Source of the DNA: an uncultured Acidobacteriota bacterium
GTDB taxonomy: Bacteria; Acidobacteriota; Blastocatellia; Pyrinomonadales; Pyrinomonadaceae
Direction: 5' to 3'
NCBI GenBank assembly: GCA_902826505.1
Contig: CADEFG010000217.1
Location: 1-7,850, forward strand
DNA: 7,850 nt
Within the stretch, counting starts at the first letter, position 1. The number at the start of each line of letters is the position of its first letter. Made by a program: the position numbers and the translations under genes. Under the pieces are notes generated by a model that was not told where the DNA came from, searched no databases, and saw only the letters and a program-made list of their open reading frames with translations. Positions 5,722 through 7,850 of the stretch are shown piece after piece.

Positions 5722-7608
5722 TCAGACAAGTGCCGTTTCGCGGCGCGATTTGAATTCTTCCAGAACATCGAAGACCTGCAGCGCATATTTGACATTGCCG
5801 AACGGCGCGGAGACCTGCACGCCGGCGATGATGTCGCGAACTTCGAGAAGCGATTCTCGGGCAATCGCGATGCCTTCTTCACGCGCTTCTTCCTTGCCTT
5901 TTTCAGAAGCGACTCGCATCCGTTCGAGAATCTCGGGAGTGACGTTAACACCCGGAACTTCATTGTGCAAAAACTCGGCATTTCGGAAACTAACGAGAGG
6001 CCAGATCCCTGCGACGATCGGAATGCGGACGTGCGCGATTCGGTCAAGAAAGCGGCGCAGCTGGTCGGTATCGAAAACGGGTTGCGTAATCGCATATTCC
6101 GCACCCGCCTCGACTTTCCATTCGAAACGCTTGATCTCTTCGTCGAGATTGACCGCGCCCGGATTGACGCCGACCCCGATCGTAAAAGTCGTCGGTTTGC
6201 CGATCGGGTTGTTGCCGAGATCCAAGCCGTGATTGAGTTTGTTGACCATATTGGTCAGCCCGATCGCATCGATGTCAAAGACGGCGGTCGCGTCCGGGTA
6301 AGGTCCCATCTTCGGCGGATCGCCCGTGATGATTAAAAGATTCCGCAAATCCAAAGCCGCCGCGCCGAGCAGATCGGACATCATTCCCAAAAGATTTCGA
6401 TCACGGCAGCAGTAATGCAAAACCGCTTCGATGCCGATCTCGCGCTCGATCAGCACCGAGGTCGCCTGCGCCGACATTCGCGTTTGCGCGCGCGGTCCGT
6501 CGGGAACATTGACGGCGTCAACTCCGGCTTGCTTTAAGAGTTTGATCGACTGCAAAGTCTTTTCGGCATCGCAGCCTTTCGGCGGCAGAACTTCGACCGA
6601 AGTGACAAATTTTCCCCCCGCGATCTTACTGCCCCAATTCGAGCGTTCGGCAAGCGGCATGACCGAAACATCGGCGGGTTTCAGTTCTTCGACCGTCGCG
6701 GGCTGTTTGACGAAAACCTGCGCGGTTTGACGCGGGCTGACCGAACGGATCGCGTCCGCCAGCAGTTTGATGTGCGCCGGAGTCGTCCCGCAGCAGCCGC
6801 CGATAAAACTTGCGCCGACCTGGATAAACCGGCGGGAAAATTCCGCCATATATTCGGGCGAACACATATACATCTGGCGTCCCTGAACATCGCGCGGAAG
6901 TCCGGCATTCGGCTGCGCGGAAAGCTTTTTGTCCGTCGCCTCACGCATTTTTTCAAGCGCGGTCAAAAAGAGCGCGGGTCCGACCGAGCAATTTAAACCG
7001 ATCACATCAGCGCCCCAATCTTCCAATCTTTTTGTGAAAATTTCGGGCGTTGCGCCGAAAACCGTGTTGCCGTCCATCTGAATCGCGATCTGCGTGATGA
7101 TCGGCAAATCGGAAATTTCTTTGACCGCCTTGATCGCTTGCTGAATTTCCGAAAGATCCGAAAAAGTTTCCAAAATGAAGAGGTCAACGCCGCCTTCGAG
7201 CAAGGCTTCGGCTTGCTGCCGGAACATCGCTTTCGCCTCGTCAAACGAGGTTGGTCCGTAAGGCTCGATCCGCAGTCCCAAAGGTCCGATCGTGCCGGCG
7301 ACAAAGACTTTTTCGCCGGCGGCTTCGCGCGCGATTTTCACGGCGGACAGATTTATTTCGCGGAGCTGTGAATCCAAACCGAACTGTTGCAATTTATTGT
7401 AATTGGCGCTGAAAGTATTGGTTTGAAGAATTTCCGCGCCGGCTCTGACATATTCTTCATGGACTTCGCGGACGAGGTCTTTGTTGGTCAGGTTCAGTTC
7501 GTCATAAGAACGATTGATGTAAATGCCTTTTTCGTAAAGCCGCGTGCCCATCGCGCCGTCAAAAACGTAAATGCTGTCGGATTCTAATAGTTCTCGAAAG
7601 TCTCGCAT
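5722..7608 (-). CDS. yitJ: Bifunctional homocysteine S-methyltransferase / 5,10-methylenetetrahydrofolate reductase
   Basis: This two-domain enzyme of 628 residues is built like B. subtilis YitJ. Residues about 5-290 are a zinc-dependent homocysteine S-methyltransferase: FDGAMGT near the start, C207 in GLNCSVGP, and C272-C273 in IGGCCGTTPAHI supply the zinc thiolates. Residues about 325-620 are a MetF-type flavin (FAD) barrel that reduces methylenetetrahydrofolate: SVEVLPPK (E339), HYCCRDRN, TGDPPKMG (D430) and ITQPVFD (Q509). The protein therefore couples making methyl-folate to making methionine in the cytoplasm. No cobalamin-binding domain is present. The gene is complete. The minus-strand leader holds a SAM-II-like riboswitch and terminator, consistent with feedback by SAM. 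No Shine-Dalgarno is visible: repeats run to within 4 nt of the ATG. The symbol is by analogy of domain order. Confidence 0.95.
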   Translation of the reverse strand: MRDFRELLESDSIYVFDGAMGTRLYEKGIYINRSYDELNLTNKDLVREVHEEYVRAGAEILQTNTFSANYNKLQQFGLDSQLREINLSAVKIAREAAGEKVFVAGTIGPLGLRIEPYGPTSFDEAKAMFRQQAEALLEGGVDLFILETFSDLSEIQQAIKAVKEISDLPIITQIAIQMDGNTVFGATPEIFTKRLEDWGADVIGLNCSVGPALFLTALEKMREATDKKLSAQPNAGLPRDVQGRQMYMCSPEYMAEFSRRFIQVGASFIGGCCGTTPAHIKLLADAIRSVSPRQTAQVFVKQPATVEELKPADVSVMPLAERSNWGSKIAGGKFVTSVEVLPPKGCDAEKTLQSIKLLKQAGVDAVNVPDGPRAQTRMSAQATSVLIEREIGIEAVLHYCCRDRNLLGMMSDLLGAAALDLRNLLIITGDPPKMGPYPDATAVFDIDAIGLTNMVNKLNHGLDLGNNPIGKPTTFTIGVGVNPGAVNLDEEIKRFEWKVEAGAEYAITQPVFDTDQLRRFLDRIAHVRIPIVAGIWPLVSFRNAEFLHNEVPGVNVTPEILERMRVASEKGKEEAREEGIAIARESLLEVRDIIAGVQVSAPFGNVKYALQVFDVLEEFKSRRETALV

Positions 7609-7648
7609 AATTGATTTTGGATTTTAGATTTTGGATTTTGGATTTGCT

Positions 7649-7685
7649 CACGCGCGTAAAATGCAGTTTCGGTATTTAGCGCGTG
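7649..7685. other. Hairpin inside the leader module
   Basis: CACGCGCGTAAA (7649-7660) pairs with TTTAGCGCGTG (7675-7685), 11 bp with one bulged base and a 14-nt loop. On the plus strand it is followed by TTTTT (7686-7690), so it looks like a plus-strand terminator, but no plus-strand gene lies upstream. In the minus-strand transcript it would be an internal arm of the leader. Confidence 0.5.
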
Positions 7686-7700
7686 TTTTTAGTAAACGAG

Positions 7701-7721
7701 ATTGGTAAATCACAGACCAAT
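7701..7721. other. Second small hairpin inside the leader module
   Basis: ATTGGT (7701-7706) and ACCAAT (7716-7721) form a 6-bp stem with a 9-nt loop, directly next to the right heptamer arm. It is short and AT-rich, and is notable only because it sits inside the larger inverted repeat. Confidence 0.35.
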
Positions 7722-7743
7722 CAAAAATCCAAAATCTAAAATC

Positions 7744-7779
7744 TAAAATAAAAGAGTCTCGCCAAACAGCGAGACTCTT
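7744..7779 (-). terminator. Intrinsic terminator of the SAM riboswitch (attenuator)
   Basis: In the minus-strand RNA, AAGAGUCUCGC (7779-7769) and GCGAGACUCUU (7762-7752) form a perfect 11-bp stem with the loop UGUUUG. It is followed by UUAUUUUA (7751-7744), a U-rich tail. The U-tail exists only on the minus strand, so it acts on transcripts heading to the methionine gene. It starts 20 nt after the riboswitch core. Its loop and top three pairs are complementary to the riboswitch 3' strand (see 7799-7850). Confidence 0.9.
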
Positions 7780-7798
7780 CAAAATATTTGTCTTGTTA

Positions 7799-7850
7799 GC
7801 TGTTTAGCGGCTTATTTTACGTGGTCGCAAGTCGCATTAACTCACCACGA
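7799..7850 (-). promoter_or_regulatory. SAM-II class riboswitch aptamer with overlapping antiterminator strand
   Basis: Read on the minus strand, stem P1 is CGUGGU (7849-7844) with ACCACG (7825-7820). The P1 loop contains GA.UUAA and CUUGC, and GCGACUU (7835-7829) can pair with AAGCCGC (7813-7807) in 6 of 7 positions, giving the P2 pseudoknot. The 3' strand carries GCUAAA (7808-7803). Order, spacing and these bases agree with the SAM-II RNA of known structure as I recall it, including the uridines and the GCUAAA that line the SAM pocket. SAM-V shares this core and is the main alternative. The aptamer just fits inside the window; its promoter is beyond 7850. CGCUAAACAGC (7809-7799) is also complementary to GCUGUUUGGCG (7770-7760) in the terminator, 11 bp with one U-G pair. 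Bound SAM would hold the strand in P2 and allow termination; without SAM the strand is free to block it. Confidence 0.85.

Larger units (their letters stand above)
7613..7750. repeat. Module bounded by facing heptanucleotide repeats (GATTTTG type) in the methionine gene leader
   Basis: Four tandem units, GATTTTG or GATTTTA, fill 7613-7640 plus a partial unit. The opposite-strand units fill 7723-7750. Within them 7620-7639 and 7724-7743 form a perfect 20-bp inverted repeat. The enclosed 84 bp contain two further hairpins (7649-7685 and 7701-7721), so the transcribed leader could fold as a long stem closing a two-armed junction. The right end merges with the U-tract of the riboswitch terminator and the left end stops 4 nt before the ATG. 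No coding sequence is inside. It may be a small non-autonomous element or an expanded repeat; I see no target-site duplication. Confidence 0.75.

Noticed and set aside
7649..7690. Plus-strand terminator-like hairpin with TTTTT
   Set aside because: No plus-strand gene or promoter lies upstream; it is kept only as a leader hairpin, not as a working terminator.
7690..7722. Possible minus-strand promoter inside the leader module (TTGGTC with TTTACT, 18 bp apart)
   Set aside because: Both boxes are poor. If real it would bypass the riboswitch, but the match is not better than expected in AT-rich DNA.
7820..7850. Minus-strand reading frame at the right edge ending RGELMRLATT before a stop
   Set aside because: These bases are fully explained by the riboswitch P1 stem, loop and P2 strand; an 10-codon tail without other support is better read as chance.

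Overview
The window looks like a piece of a free-living bacterial chromosome of middling GC content. Gene content, codon style and intergenic repeats fit an acidobacterium of the Blastocatellia/Pyrinomonadales type, but that is a judgement from overall look and not from a marker gene. No transposase, phage gene, CRISPR array, tRNA or rRNA was seen.

Layout: bases 70-2291 (+) hold osmC (peroxide-stress thiol peroxidase), a trypsin/HtrA-type protease with a PDZ domain, a thioredoxin, and a small AT-richer unknown gene that overlaps the thioredoxin stop. The last three are packed like an operon. A Uma2-family PD-(D/E)XK gene (2335-2901, -) converges on them and is divergent from a zeta-crystallin-type NADPH:quinone reductase (2961-3923, +). 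A hemerythrin-like HHE protein follows (4019-4474, +), closed by a strong bidirectional-looking terminator, then a 92-residue unknown (4598-4876, +). A secreted unknown (4950-5549, -) and a large bifunctional homocysteine S-methyltransferase/methylenetetrahydrofolate reductase (5722-7608, -) fill the rest.

The main discovery is in the leader of that last gene (7609-7850, minus strand). Just inside the right edge is an RNA with the pseudoknot layout and conserved bases of a SAM-II class riboswitch. About 20 nt later comes a perfect 11-bp intrinsic terminator. An 11-bp alternative pairing links the 3' part of the aptamer to the terminator loop. Together they read as a complete SAM-responsive transcription attenuator on a methionine-synthesis gene. 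Between terminator and start codon sits a 138-bp module bounded by inverted heptanucleotide repeats.

A second theme is that three intergenic spaces (497-558, 4874-4951, 7613-7750) each carry a different 7-bp tandem repeat arranged as two facing arms, which resembles the heptameric STRR repeats known from cyanobacteria. Two of these arrays sit directly upstream of genes that lack a visible Shine-Dalgarno sequence. The protein-coding part is otherwise conventional: redox and peroxide defence (OsmC, thioredoxin, quinone reductase, hemerythrin), protein quality control and one-carbon/methionine metabolism.
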